Shown here piece by piece: positions 43,715 through 52,093 of a DNA stretch of 64,000 nucleotides; the stretch's first letter is position 1; the number at the start of each line of letters is the position of its first letter. The DNA is from Paraburkholderia sp. DHOC27 (GTDB lineage Bacteria > Pseudomonadota > Gammaproteobacteria > Burkholderiales > Burkholderiaceae). Location of the stretch: contig NZ_QVQV01000007.1 of NCBI RefSeq assembly GCF_003429005.1, forward strand, positions 62,001 to 126,000, given 5' to 3'. The position numbers and the translations under genes are program-made. Below the pieces are notes generated by a model. That model searched no databases, was not told the origin of the DNA, and worked only from the letters and a program-made list of their open reading frames with translations.

Positions 43715-44812
43715 TTACACCGTCGCCATCACATCCAGCGAATTCCCTTCGTACAGTTGTCCGAAGCGATTGGCAAGGAACTCGCGCAGCGGCACCTGCT
43801 CCTGACGCACGAAACCGCTTTGCGGCAGCTTCTTTTCGCGGAACAGGTCGAGCACCGCGCACATCGCGCCGGCCGTGGTGATCTGGATCGCGCTCATCGG
43901 CACGCCGCAGACTGTCTTCGCAAAGATCTTGCGCGTGAAGACGTCCTGCACCAGTTGACCATCGCGCATGCCCGTCACGGTAATGAACACCAGCACCACG
44001 TCCTGCGCGGTGGACGGCACGGCGCGCCGCATGATGGATTTCAGATTGTCGCGGTCCGTGGCAAGACGCAGATCTTCCAGCAGGAATTGCATCAGATCGC
44101 GGTGACCCGGATAGCGCACCGACTTGTAGTCGAGCGTCTCGACGCGTCCCGAAAGCGTTTCGCACAGCGTGCCGAGGCCACCCGAGGTATTGAAGGCTTC
44201 GTATTCGATGCCGTCGAGCGAGAAGTGTTCGAGGCCTTCGAGCGGCTGCACCCACTGCGTACGGCTATCGCGGATTGCTTCGCAGGGCTGACAATATTCA
44301 TTGATCAAGCCATCGACGCTCCACGTCAGGTTGTACTTCAGCGCGTTGGTGGGGAATTGCGGCAGCGCGCCGACGCGCATCTTGACGTCGCGGATTTCGC
44401 TGAAGCGGTTTGCCAGTTCATGCGCGGCAATGCCGATGAAGCCGGGCGCGAGGCCGCATTGCGGCATGAACGCATGGTCGGCGTCATCCGCGATGGCGCG
44501 AATGGCGTGCGTCGCGCGCACATCCTCGGTCAGATCGAAGTAATGCACGCCCGCGCCCTTCGCCGCCGAGGCGACGTTCACCGCGAGGTAATACGGCAGC
44601 GCATTCACCAGCACGTCGAAACCCTGCACGGCTGCGCGCAGCGCGGCGGCGTCGGCTGAATCGACACGGCGGGTCGGGATGCCTTGTTCGGCGAGTTTGT
44701 CGAGGGGTGCCTGATCGCGGTCGAACGCGACGACGTCGTAGTCGCCGGTTTCACGCAGCATATGGGCAATGGTGTGGCCGATCAGACCGGCGCCAACGAT
44801 GGCAACTTTCAT
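43715..44812 (-). CDS. Saccharopine dehydrogenase-like oxidoreductase
   Basis: This 365-residue NAD(P)-binding enzyme starts with a Rossmann motif, VAIVGAGLIGHTIAHML (GxGxxG at residues 7-12). The N-terminal domain is Sacchrp_dh_NADP-like, and the C-terminal half has MPQCGLAPGFIGIAAHEL and a GTLCETLSGRVETLDYKSVRYPGH stretch typical of the saccharopine/lysine dehydrogenase group. It could act in lysine or another amino acid's catabolism, but the exact substrate is inferred only. AAGGAG 6 nt upstream decides the start at 44812. An Lrp-family gene lies upstream in the same direction, with a large palindrome between them. Confidence 0.86.
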   Translation of the reverse strand: MKVAIVGAGLIGHTIAHMLRETGDYDVVAFDRDQAPLDKLAEQGIPTRRVDSADAAALRAAVQGFDVLVNALPYYLAVNVASAAKGAGVHYFDLTEDVRATHAIRAIADDADHAFMPQCGLAPGFIGIAAHELANRFSEIRDVKMRVGALPQFPTNALKYNLTWSVDGLINEYCQPCEAIRDSRTQWVQPLEGLEHFSLDGIEYEAFNTSGGLGTLCETLSGRVETLDYKSVRYPGHRDLMQFLLEDLRLATDRDNLKSIMRRAVPSTAQDVVLVFITVTGMRDGQLVQDVFTRKIFAKTVCGVPMSAIQITTAGAMCAVLDLFREKKLPQSGFVRQEQVPLREFLANRFGQLYEGNSLDVMATV

Positions 44813-44971
44813 GCGCTTCTCCTTGTTTTTTAACTGCTGTCCAGCCGGCTGCGAACATGCCGCGCGAGCGCGCTGCACGTCGTTAAGCCGAGCCCATGCG
44901 GGACAGTTTAGGGAGAAGCAAAAACAGATCATAGGCACAAATTGCTGCGCTATGACCAGTTATTTCGACGA

Positions 44972-45012
44972 TTTGACGACCGAATCAGTCAATCTGACGG
45001 ATTCACGTCAAA
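44972..45012. promoter_or_regulatory. Nested palindrome, probable Lrp-family operator
   Basis: Inner arms GAATCAGTCA (44982-44991) and TGACGGATTC (44995-45004) are inverted copies with one mismatch and a 3-bp centre. Outer arms TTTGACG (44972-44978) and CGTCAAA (45006-45012) are exact. It lies 160 bp before the dehydrogenase start and 40 bp after the Lrp stop. Confidence 0.6.
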
Positions 45013-45052
45013 ACCGCGTAAACAGGGATGAGGGATGCGCGTCGCCGGATTC

Positions 45053-45517
45053 TCAGGCCCCGGCCATCCCGCGATCAATCTTGCGCGCGAGAATGATGGA
45101 GGTCGTGGTGCGCTCCACGCCTTCCAGCGCGCCGATTTGATCGAGCAGGTCGTTGAGCCGGTCCGGCGAATCCGCGCGCAGCCAGGCCACGTAGTCGAAC
45201 TCGCCGCTCACCGCGCAAAGCAGTTGCACCTCCGGCATCTTGCCGAGGCGCTTCTGCACATCGGGACCATGCTTGGGGGCAATGATGATGCCCACGTATG
45301 CATAGATACTGGCATCGAGCACATCCTGGCCGAGACGCACGCTGTAACCGGCAATCACGTTGGTCCGTTCCAGCCGCGCGATGCGCGCGATCACCGTGGT
45401 ACGCGCCACGCCGAGTTGACGGGCGAGATCGGCCACACTTTCACGCGCGTTGGCTTGCAGCAGCGCGACCAGATTACGATCGAGGTCGTCGAGTTGATCG
45501 AGGCGCGGTGGTCTCAT
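45053..45517 (-). CDS. Lrp/AsnC family transcriptional regulator
   Basis: The 154-residue regulator has an N-terminal AsnC-type HTH (LDDLDRNLVALLQANARESVADLARQLGVARTTVIARIARLE, residues 8-50) and a C-terminal RAM effector domain (YAYVGIIIAP ... VQLLCAVSGEFDYVAWLRADSPDRLNDLLDQI). The usual role is amino-acid-responsive control of a neighbouring catabolic gene, here the saccharopine-dehydrogenase-like enzyme. The ribosome site before the ATG is weak. Confidence 0.92.
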   Translation of the reverse strand: MRPPRLDQLDDLDRNLVALLQANARESVADLARQLGVARTTVIARIARLERTNVIAGYSVRLGQDVLDASIYAYVGIIIAPKHGPDVQKRLGKMPEVQLLCAVSGEFDYVAWLRADSPDRLNDLLDQIGALEGVERTTTSIILARKIDRGMAGA

Positions 45518-46003
45518 GGATGACTCATTGATGAAGATAACGTAGCGACGGAAATAAATGGTAATTGCATCGAGCAGCGCATTATCCGTCAGAATTCTTC
45601 GCCACTGGTCGTAGTACTGATGACCCCGATGCCCCTATGACCTTGATCACTGGCTGATGCCGCGGAATGCTGGTGCATGCGATTCGCGTGCAGAGGCAAC
45701 GCGCCGCCATTTCCGCTTCGTTTCGGTTGTAAGCGTTTGTCGCAATGCAGCCGCATTGTAGGGATAACGTGATATTAATAGCGAGCCTGGTGCGGTGGGC
45801 ATGCCGAGCCACGTTTGCATTGGCGCTGGTGTCGATGTCCGCGTTGATGTTTGTGCTGGTGTTCATGCTTGTGTTCGTGACGTCGTTGGCATTGTCATTA
45901 ACAGTTCATCGACGCTTCATTGACTGCGTGCTGCATGCATGTCCACTTGCCCAGGTTGCGCCTCTCGCGCGAAGTATCCGAATTCGAACAAACAGGAGTT
46001 TCG
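45518..46003. other. Gene-free stretch before the LTxxQ protein
   Basis: About 490 bp. A run of TG-rich near-repeats (about 45825-45895) encodes only low-complexity frames and is probably not coding. The promoter of the next gene was not identified. Confidence 0.45.
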
Positions 46004-46459
46004 ATGAAAAAAGCACTGGTAATTCTGGCGTCCACGCTCGCCATGAGCGGCGCCTTCGCACAGTCTGCTGCACCGGCGTCCGCACCCGCGGCTGCATCCG
46101 CTCCGGCGGGCAAACACGAGCGGAACATCGAAGACCGCATTGCCTATCTGCACACGCAACTCAAGATCACGCCGGCGCAGGAATCGCAATGGAGCGCCTT
46201 TGCCGACGTCATGCGCAACAATGGACAGACGATGGGTACGCTGTTCCAGCAGCGCAAGGATGCGACTAACCAGTCCGCGCTCGACGACATGAAACAGTAC
46301 ACGGCCATCGCCGAGGCTCATGCCGACGGCATGAAGAAACTGGTCGACGCGTTCGAACCGCTGTATGGCAGCTTCTCGCCGGAACAGAAGAAGCTGGCTG
46401 ACGAGACCTTCCGTCGCGAACCGCCGCAAGGTGGCAAGCATCACAAGGGCGCGAAGTAA
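46004..46459 (+). CDS. Periplasmic LTxxQ (Spy/CpxP-like) protein
   Basis: This 151-residue exported protein has a signal peptide (MKKALVILASTLAMSGAFA-QS) and an Ala/Pro-rich spacer, then a helical domain with two LTxxQ-type motifs, ITPAQESQWSAFADVM (near 57-72) and FSPEQKKLAD (near 125-134). Spy and CpxP are periplasmic chaperones induced by envelope stress. CAGGAG precedes the ATG at 46004; the longer upstream frame is not protein-like. The C-terminus is basic and His-rich. Confidence 0.85.
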   Translation: MKKALVILASTLAMSGAFAQSAAPASAPAAASAPAGKHERNIEDRIAYLHTQLKITPAQESQWSAFADVMRNNGQTMGTLFQQRKDATNQSALDDMKQYTAIAEAHADGMKKLVDAFEPLYGSFSPEQKKLADETFRREPPQGGKHHKGAK

Positions 46460-46589
46460 CGTGCCTCCCGGGCGCGCGTCACAGCGCGCTCTGGTGGAGA
46501 CTCGTGCGCCTCGAGCCATCCCTCGTGTCTGCCATGCCAGCCGTGTCTGACGTGCACTCGTAGCATGTAACGACACCCGAGCAAGTCCG

Positions 46590-46619
46590 ATAACGCCCGC
46601 CCTCACCGGCGGGCGTTAT
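46590..46619 (+). terminator. Terminator after the LTxxQ gene
   Basis: A perfect 12-bp stem (ATAACGCCCGCC with GGCGGGCGTTAT) with 6-nt loop, 130 bp past the stop, followed by a short T-rich run. Confidence 0.7.
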
Positions 46620-46671
46620 GCTTTCTGGCTTCTGGCATCATGCGGGGTGTGTGCAGTAACGTGCGACCCAC

Positions 46672-47151
46672 GTGACACGACCTCCATCCACCTCACCGCA
46701 ACCTGTTTCGCTCATGCTTGAACTCAAGAACCTCGATCTGCGCACCGACGCAGCCGCACAACGCGTCGTCAAGGACGAAACCGTCAGGGTGGAATTCGCT
46801 GTCGCTGACGGCGAATTGATGAGCCTCGAAGGACCGAACCGCTTTGTCCGCGGCGATGCGCTGATCACGGGTTCGACGGGGGACCGCTGGGTGGTGTCGC
46901 GCGATCGCTTCGACGCGAAATACGTCCCTGCGGATACGGCATTGATGCACGGCGAGCCCGGCGGCTATCGCAACCGCCCGGCCGTGGTGCTGGCGCGCCG
47001 GATGGATGAGCCCTTCACGCTGACGCGCTCGGCGGCCGGCGGCGACGTACTGCGCGGCAGCGCCGGCGACTGGGTGATGCAATACGCGCCGGGTGACTAC
47101 GGCGTGGTGCAGGCGGCGCGCTTCGCCAAGGTGTACCGGCTCGCGCAGTGA
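46672..47151 (+). CDS. PGDYG-motif protein
   Basis: A soluble protein of 159 residues if the GTG at 46672 is used, or 145 from the ATG at 46714; neither has a clear ribosome site. It contains two related beta-rich parts (FVRGDALITGSTGDRWVVSRDRFDAKYVP and DVLRGSAGDWVMQYAPGDYGVV) and the PGDYG motif near the C-terminus. PGDYG proteins are small, of unknown function. Confidence 0.75.
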   Translation: MTRPPSTSPQPVSLMLELKNLDLRTDAAAQRVVKDETVRVEFAVADGELMSLEGPNRFVRGDALITGSTGDRWVVSRDRFDAKYVPADTALMHGEPGGYRNRPAVVLARRMDEPFTLTRSAAGGDVLRGSAGDWVMQYAPGDYGVVQAARFAKVYRLAQ

Positions 47152-47208
47152 ACTGCACCGGCCTGCACCGGCTCACGCCGCCGCCCGCTCACACCGCGTC
47201 ATACCGCA

Positions 47209-47586
47209 TCAGGCAAACTGCTCGTCCAGTTCGACGGTGACTTCACGCGGCACGGCTTCGCCGTTCGCATACTGTTCTTCGAGTGAGCCGATCGTCGCCT
47301 CGACGTAGGCTCTCAGCACCGCAAAACTGCGGCCTCGTTGCCGTGGCGGCAAGGCCCGGTAGCGTGCCAGCACGGCCGGCGCCATGACCACGCTCAAGAC
47401 AATGCGGCGCGCCGACGCGCCAAAGCGCATCGCCACCCAGTGGACCACCAGCGTCGGCGTACCGTCTTCGGCTGCGCGTTCGCTGAACTGGGTCTGCTCC
47501 GGAAAGAGATCGCTGATGACCCGTGCCAGCTCTTCGAAATCCGGGCTGGCACAGTCGTATTGGTAGGCTTCTTCCATGAGTGTCAT
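47209..47586 (-). CDS. Hypothetical protein
   Basis: I do not recognise this 125-residue protein with confidence; it may belong to the DUF3022-type family of Burkholderia. It has an N-terminal helical segment (EELARVISDLFPEQTQFSERA), a central strand region (LVVHWVAMRFGASARRIVLSVVM) and a helical, acidic C-terminus. ATG codons at 47586 and 47577 are both possible. It lies 40 bp downstream of the YhfC gene in the same direction. Confidence 0.6.
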   Translation of the reverse strand: MTLMEEAYQYDCASPDFEELARVISDLFPEQTQFSERAAEDGTPTLVVHWVAMRFGASARRIVLSVVMAPAVLARYRALPPRQRGRSFAVLRAYVEATIGSLEEQYANGEAVPREVTVELDEQFA

Positions 47587-47626
47587 CTGCCAGAAATAAG
47601 GACATCGCTGCAAGCGCGGCACATGC

Positions 47627-48589
47627 TCAGGCCGCCTGCGTCGTCAGCGCCGCGCGCCGGAACTGCTTGACCAGCACGCCGGCCACGATCAGCGCCATCA
47701 GCGCATAGAGCGCGTCCACGGCGTAGAGCGGCAGGATTTTCGCCTGAAACAGCGCGGCGGGCACGTCGATGAGCGCATGCACGGCAATCGCGAGCGGCAG
47801 GATACCGCGCCAGCCGGCACGTATGCCGCGCCACATCAACAGCGACAAACCCACCTGGAAAATCAGCGCCGCGACCCGCTCCAGCACGAATATGCCTGCC
47901 ATCTGCGGCGACAGACTGGCCAGAATCAGATGGATGCGCATCAGCGAATCGCTCGAGACGTTACCGAGGTACGTGTCGAGTTCGCCACGGTTTTCGATCA
48001 CCGCAAAGACGATCCACTGGATCTGCACCAGCACGCCGACGATCCACGCCTCCGCGCCGCCATGTCCAAGGCCGTAGCCGAGGGCCGTGCCGTCGCCGGT
48101 GGAGGTGGGCGCGCTCATCGGGTTGCGCTTCGTGATTCGGCCTTTCGCGGCATTCACACGCGCTGCGCGAGCGTTGGCGCTGGCAGGGTTCAGCGGGCTT
48201 GCTGCTTGTGTCGAATCCGTGGCAGCGGCGTCGTTGGCCGGCGGCACTGCCGTCGTCGCACGCGGAGTAGTCGCCCTTCGCCACAGCAGACGCATGGCGA
48301 TGTAGCGCCCACCCTCCTCGCACACGCCCGCGATCAGCGCACCGTAGATCACGAAGGCGAGCGGGTTGGACAACCACGCCACGGTCAGCTCGTTGTGCTG
48401 CAGGACATAGGCATTGAGCGAGCGCTCGATCACCATCGCGAACAGCGCAAACACGGCAATGCCGGAGATCACGTCGCGCCCGCTCAGCGCGAGCGGGCGG
48501 CACAGACGCCGGTAGAGCACCACCGGCAGGATGGCGACGAACAGCGTCGCGAGGGATAGAGAGGTAAGCGTAAGGGGTGAAACGACCAT
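47627..48589 (-). CDS. YhfC-type intramembrane metalloprotease-like protein
   Basis: A 320-residue polytopic membrane protein of the YhfC family, distant relatives of CAAX/PrsW proteases. Hydrophobic segments occur at about 8-28, 40-62 and 72-90. The proteolytic motif CEEGGRYIAMRLL follows near residue 93-105, a GLGHGGAEA segment near 175, and a final His in LAIAVHALIDVP near 278. A 60-residue Ala/Thr-rich cytoplasmic insertion (about 108-165) separates the first and second halves. AAGGAA 6 nt before the ATG at 48589 supports the start. Target unknown. Confidence 0.82.
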   Translation of the reverse strand: MVVSPLTLTSLSLATLFVAILPVVLYRRLCRPLALSGRDVISGIAVFALFAMVIERSLNAYVLQHNELTVAWLSNPLAFVIYGALIAGVCEEGGRYIAMRLLWRRATTPRATTAVPPANDAAATDSTQAASPLNPASANARAARVNAAKGRITKRNPMSAPTSTGDGTALGYGLGHGGAEAWIVGVLVQIQWIVFAVIENRGELDTYLGNVSSDSLMRIHLILASLSPQMAGIFVLERVAALIFQVGLSLLMWRGIRAGWRGILPLAIAVHALIDVPAALFQAKILPLYAVDALYALMALIVAGVLVKQFRRAALTTQAA

Positions 48590-48646
48590 GAGTTTCCTTG
48601 CGATGACGGACACGCACCGCTGCGCGCCAGTCCGAATGATCGCAGA

Positions 48647-49711
48647 TCAGCGGGAAGTTGACGCGCGCACGATCAATTCGCCGGGCAGAATGCAGTCGCG
48701 CACGGCGGCCTCGCCGCCGTCGATACGCTCATGCAGAAACTCCACCGCGCGATAGCCGATCTGAAAAGTAGGCTGGCGCACCGCCGTGATGCCGCTCAGT
48801 TCGGCCCATTCCGGGTCGTCGATGGACATCAGCGCAACGCGTGTCTGCCAGCCGTCGCCGTAGCGTGCCTTCAGGTGCCGCGCGAGGCAGAGCGCCACCG
48901 GCGCGTTGGCGGCGAACAGCGCGAGGCGGCGGGTGGAACCGGCCTCGCCAAGTACAGCATCCAGCGCCTGGTCCAGTTCGGCAAGCGTATGTTCGAGCAC
49001 CGCCGCGTCCGCCAGGTCCAGCACTACCGTCCGGCTCTGCGCACCCTCCGTGCGGCTCATCACCGCGCGAAACGCCGCCTCGCGCAGGCGTCGCGAGCTG
49101 ACGCGCTCGAACGGTTGCACGACGAACCAGATCTCACCGAAGCCGCGTCCCAGCAGATGACGCGTGCCCTGTTCGACTGCCGCCGTGTTGTCGAGCCCAA
49201 CCATATCGGCCACCAGACCGTCCACCGTTCGATCCACCAGCACGGCCGGAATGCCGCCCTCGCCGACCGGTCGCAAGGTTTCCTCGCGCACACCGAGCGC
49301 ATTGACGATCACGCCCTCCACCCGGTAAGTGGTCAGCAGTTGCAGATAGCGGCGCTCCATCTCCACTTCGTTGGCGGCGTGGCAGATCAACGGCATATAG
49401 CCGAGTGCGTGACAGGCCGCTTCGACACCTTGCAACACCTCGACCGAGTACGGGTTGGTCAGGTCGGCGACCAGCATGCCGATCAGCCGGTTGCGGCCGC
49501 GCTTCAAACCGCGCGCCATCTGGTTGGGCTGATAGTCGAGCCGTTTGATGGCCGCCTCGATGCGGGCGCGCAGTTCCGGAGACAGCACACTCAACTCGCC
49601 ATTCAGATAGCGTGAGATGCTGGTCTTGCCGGTGCCGGCTTCGCGGGCAACATCGCTGATGGTCGCGCGGCGCAGCGGCGCGCCGTGTGGAGATGAAGGT
49701 GTGGCCGTCAC
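48647..49711 (-). CDS. ptxS: LacI family regulator of the kgu operon (PtxS-like)
   Basis: This 354-residue repressor has an N-terminal LacI HTH (ATISDVAREAGTGKTSISRYLNG, residues 16-38), and a sugar-binding effector domain (IGMLVADLTNPYSVEVLQGVE). It is the last gene of a leftward operon with kguE, kguK, kguT and kguD and begins 7 bp after the kguD stop. In Pseudomonas, PtxS represses this operon until 2-ketogluconate is present, binding a TGAAACCGGTTTCA palindrome; a matching site lies upstream of kguE here. Confidence 0.86.
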   Translation of the reverse strand: MTATPSSPHGAPLRRATISDVAREAGTGKTSISRYLNGELSVLSPELRARIEAAIKRLDYQPNQMARGLKRGRNRLIGMLVADLTNPYSVEVLQGVEAACHALGYMPLICHAANEVEMERRYLQLLTTYRVEGVIVNALGVREETLRPVGEGGIPAVLVDRTVDGLVADMVGLDNTAAVEQGTRHLLGRGFGEIWFVVQPFERVSSRRLREAAFRAVMSRTEGAQSRTVVLDLADAAVLEHTLAELDQALDAVLGEAGSTRRLALFAANAPVALCLARHLKARYGDGWQTRVALMSIDDPEWAELSGITAVRQPTFQIGYRAVEFLHERIDGGEAAVRDCILPGELIVRASTSR

Positions 49712-49718
49712 GGTCGGC

Positions 49719-50684
49719 TCACTTGCGCAGGACGTCGCGATTCACGACATTGCGGGTCAGCGTACCGGCGAGCGCGGCCAGCAGATTTTCCGCCGCGTTC
49801 ATTGCCATCGCGTGACGTGTTTCGGCGGTGGCCGAGCCGATGTGCGGCAACGCGACCACGTTCGGCATGCGCAGCAGCGGCGAGTCGGCCGGCAGCGGCT
49901 CCGTCTCGAACACATCGAGCCCGGCCCCGTGGATCGTGCCGGCCTGCAAGGCGTCGATCAACGCGGCTTCATCGACCGTCGCGCCACGCGATGCATTGAT
50001 CAGGATCGCGCCTGGTTTCATCGCGCGCAGTTGCGCCGCGCCGATCATATGGTGCGTCTCGGGCGTGAGCGGCACCTGCAGGCAGACGAAATCGGCCGTA
50101 GCCAGCAGCTCGGCCAGTTCGACGCGCCGCGCGCCGTACGCCTCTTCCGCCTGCGGATTCGGCTTGCGATTGGTGTACAGCACCGGCATGTTGAAACCCA
50201 GTGCCGCACGTCGCGCCACCGCGCCGCCAATCCGGCCCAGACCAACGATGCCGAGCGTCTTGCCCTGCACCTCTACGCCGAACTGCGCGGGCCCGATGCT
50301 GCTCTGCCACTCGCCCGCCTTGACCCAGTTCGCGAGTTCCACCACCCGGCGCGCGCTGGCGAGGATCAGCGAGAACACGGTGTCCGCGGTGGACTCGGTC
50401 AGCACGTCGGGCGTATGCGCGAGCACGATGCCCCGGCGAGTGAGATCGTCCACGTCGAAGTTGTCGAAGCCCACCGAAATGGTGGACAGCGCCTTCAGCT
50501 TCGGCGCGCCATCGAGCATGGCGGACGTGATCTTCGTACTGGCGCCAATCGCGCCATCCACCTCGCGCAGCGCCGTCACGAAGGCGTCGTGTTGCGCGGC
50601 ATCCACTTGCACGACCTCGGCATGGCTGCGCAGATAGGCGAGCACATCGTCGGGCACCGGTTTGTAGACGAGAATCCTGTTCAT
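49719..50684 (-). CDS. kguD: 2-ketogluconate (6-phosphate) reductase
   Basis: The 321-residue protein belongs to the D-isomer-specific 2-hydroxyacid dehydrogenases. The NAD(P) motif is GIVGLGRIGGAVARRA (near residue 145-160), with catalytic Arg (INASRGA), Glu (DVFETEPL) and His (LPHIGSAT). In Pseudomonas kguD reduces 2-keto-6-phosphogluconate to 6-phosphogluconate; the family also includes 2-ketogluconate reductases. Position between kguT (4 bp gap) and ptxS (7 bp gap) supports the kgu role. Confidence 0.9.
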   Translation of the reverse strand: MNRILVYKPVPDDVLAYLRSHAEVVQVDAAQHDAFVTALREVDGAIGASTKITSAMLDGAPKLKALSTISVGFDNFDVDDLTRRGIVLAHTPDVLTESTADTVFSLILASARRVVELANWVKAGEWQSSIGPAQFGVEVQGKTLGIVGLGRIGGAVARRAALGFNMPVLYTNRKPNPQAEEAYGARRVELAELLATADFVCLQVPLTPETHHMIGAAQLRAMKPGAILINASRGATVDEAALIDALQAGTIHGAGLDVFETEPLPADSPLLRMPNVVALPHIGSATAETRHAMAMNAAENLLAALAGTLTRNVVNRDVLRK

Positions 50685-50688
50685 TCGA

Positions 50689-51990
50689 TTACTTTCCTTC
50701 CAGTGGAGTGGCGGCGAGCCCCGCGGACGCTCGCGGCTGTGGCTGTGGCTGCGCCTGGGGCTTGACGGTGAGCGTCAACAGCACGGCCACGACGAGCGCG
50801 AGGCTCATGAACACGTAGGATGCCGCAGGCGAGCCCGTGGCACCATTCAGATAACCCACGACATACGAACCGACGAACGAGCCGAGCGCGCCCATGCCGT
50901 TGATCAGCGCCATTGCGCCACCCGCGACGTTTTTGGGCAGCAGTTCGGGGACGATCGCAAAGAACGGGCCGTAAGGGGCGTACATCGACGCGCCCGCGAT
51001 CACCAGCAGCGCGTAGGAGGTCCAGAAGTGCGTCGAGCCGAGCGCATACGAAGCGGCGAAGGCGATCGCCCCGATCAGCAGAAACGGCCAGACGAAAATC
51101 TTGCGACGGTTGAGCTTGTCGGAGGCCCACGACGCCGCCAGCATGGCGAGCGTCGCCGCCAGGTAAGGCAGCGCGGAGAGCCAGCCGGTCTCGACCATGC
51201 CGAGCGTCGAGCCGTTTTTCAGAATGGACGGCAGCCACAGCACGAAGCCGTAGACGCCGATGCTCCAGCAGAAATACTGCGCGCACAGCCTGATCACCAC
51301 GGCTGAACGAAACGCCTCGCCATAGTTGCGCACCGGCTTGATGGCGGCCTGCTCCGCACGCAGGGTCTCGGCGAGCGTGTCCTTTTCCTGTTGCGAGAGC
51401 CAGCTCACCTGCGCCGGTTTGTCCTGCACGATGAACCACCAGCACACTGCCCAGATGATGGCCGGCGCGCCTTCGGCGATGAACATGGGACGCCAGCCGA
51501 ACGCATGCACCAGATAGCCCGAGACCACCGACATCCACAGCACGGTCACGGGATTGCCGAGAATCAGGAACGTGTTGGCGCGCGAGCGCTCGCGTTTGGT
51601 GAACCAGTTGCTGATGAAAATCAGCATGGCAGGCATCACGGCGGCCTCGACCACACCGAGCACGAAACGCAGCACCATCAGCGACGGGATATTGCTGACC
51701 ACGCCGGTGAGCGACGCGCAGCCGCCCCACAGGATCAGACTCCAGAACACCAGTTTCTTGACGCTGCGGCGCTCGGCGTAGATCGCGCCGGGAATCTGGA
51801 AGAAGAAATAGCCGAGGAAAAAAAGCGCGCCGATCAACGAGGCCAGGCCCTTGCTGATGCCGAGATCCTCGTTGATGCCGGCCGCTGACGCGAAGCCGAA
51901 GTTCGCGCGGTCGAGATAGGCGAGACTGTAGGTGATGAAGACGATCGGCATGATCGTCCACCAACGCCGGATCGCAAGCGATGAGGTCAT
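50689..51990 (-). CDS. kguT: 2-ketogluconate MFS transporter
   Basis: This 433-residue MFS protein of the anion:cation symporter family has about twelve membrane segments. It opens with RRWWTIMPIVFITYSLAYLDRANFGFA, typical of KguT/ExuT/GudP carriers, and contains RFVLGVVEAAVMPA. AAAGGAGA upstream of 51990 fixes the start; the longer frame adds unrelated sequence. A Gln/Pro-rich C-terminal tail (KPQAQPQPQPRASAG) is the only oddity. It lies between kguK (103 bp gap) and kguD. Confidence 0.93.
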   Translation of the reverse strand: MTSSLAIRRWWTIMPIVFITYSLAYLDRANFGFASAAGINEDLGISKGLASLIGALFFLGYFFFQIPGAIYAERRSVKKLVFWSLILWGGCASLTGVVSNIPSLMVLRFVLGVVEAAVMPAMLIFISNWFTKRERSRANTFLILGNPVTVLWMSVVSGYLVHAFGWRPMFIAEGAPAIIWAVCWWFIVQDKPAQVSWLSQQEKDTLAETLRAEQAAIKPVRNYGEAFRSAVVIRLCAQYFCWSIGVYGFVLWLPSILKNGSTLGMVETGWLSALPYLAATLAMLAASWASDKLNRRKIFVWPFLLIGAIAFAASYALGSTHFWTSYALLVIAGASMYAPYGPFFAIVPELLPKNVAGGAMALINGMGALGSFVGSYVVGYLNGATGSPAASYVFMSLALVVAVLLTLTVKPQAQPQPQPRASAGLAATPLEGK

Positions 51991-52093
51991 GAGACTCTCC
52001 TTTCGGCAGGCGCGAGCGCTGAGGCGCCCGTGCCGGTTGGGTGCACGCTGAGCAGGCGGGTACGGCCGTGACGTGCAGGGGGACGTAGTTTCG

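Noticed and set aside
45745..45980. Hydrophobic rightward frame before the LTxxQ gene
   Set aside because: It derives from a TG-rich near-repeat, lacks a ribosome site and has no conserved pattern.
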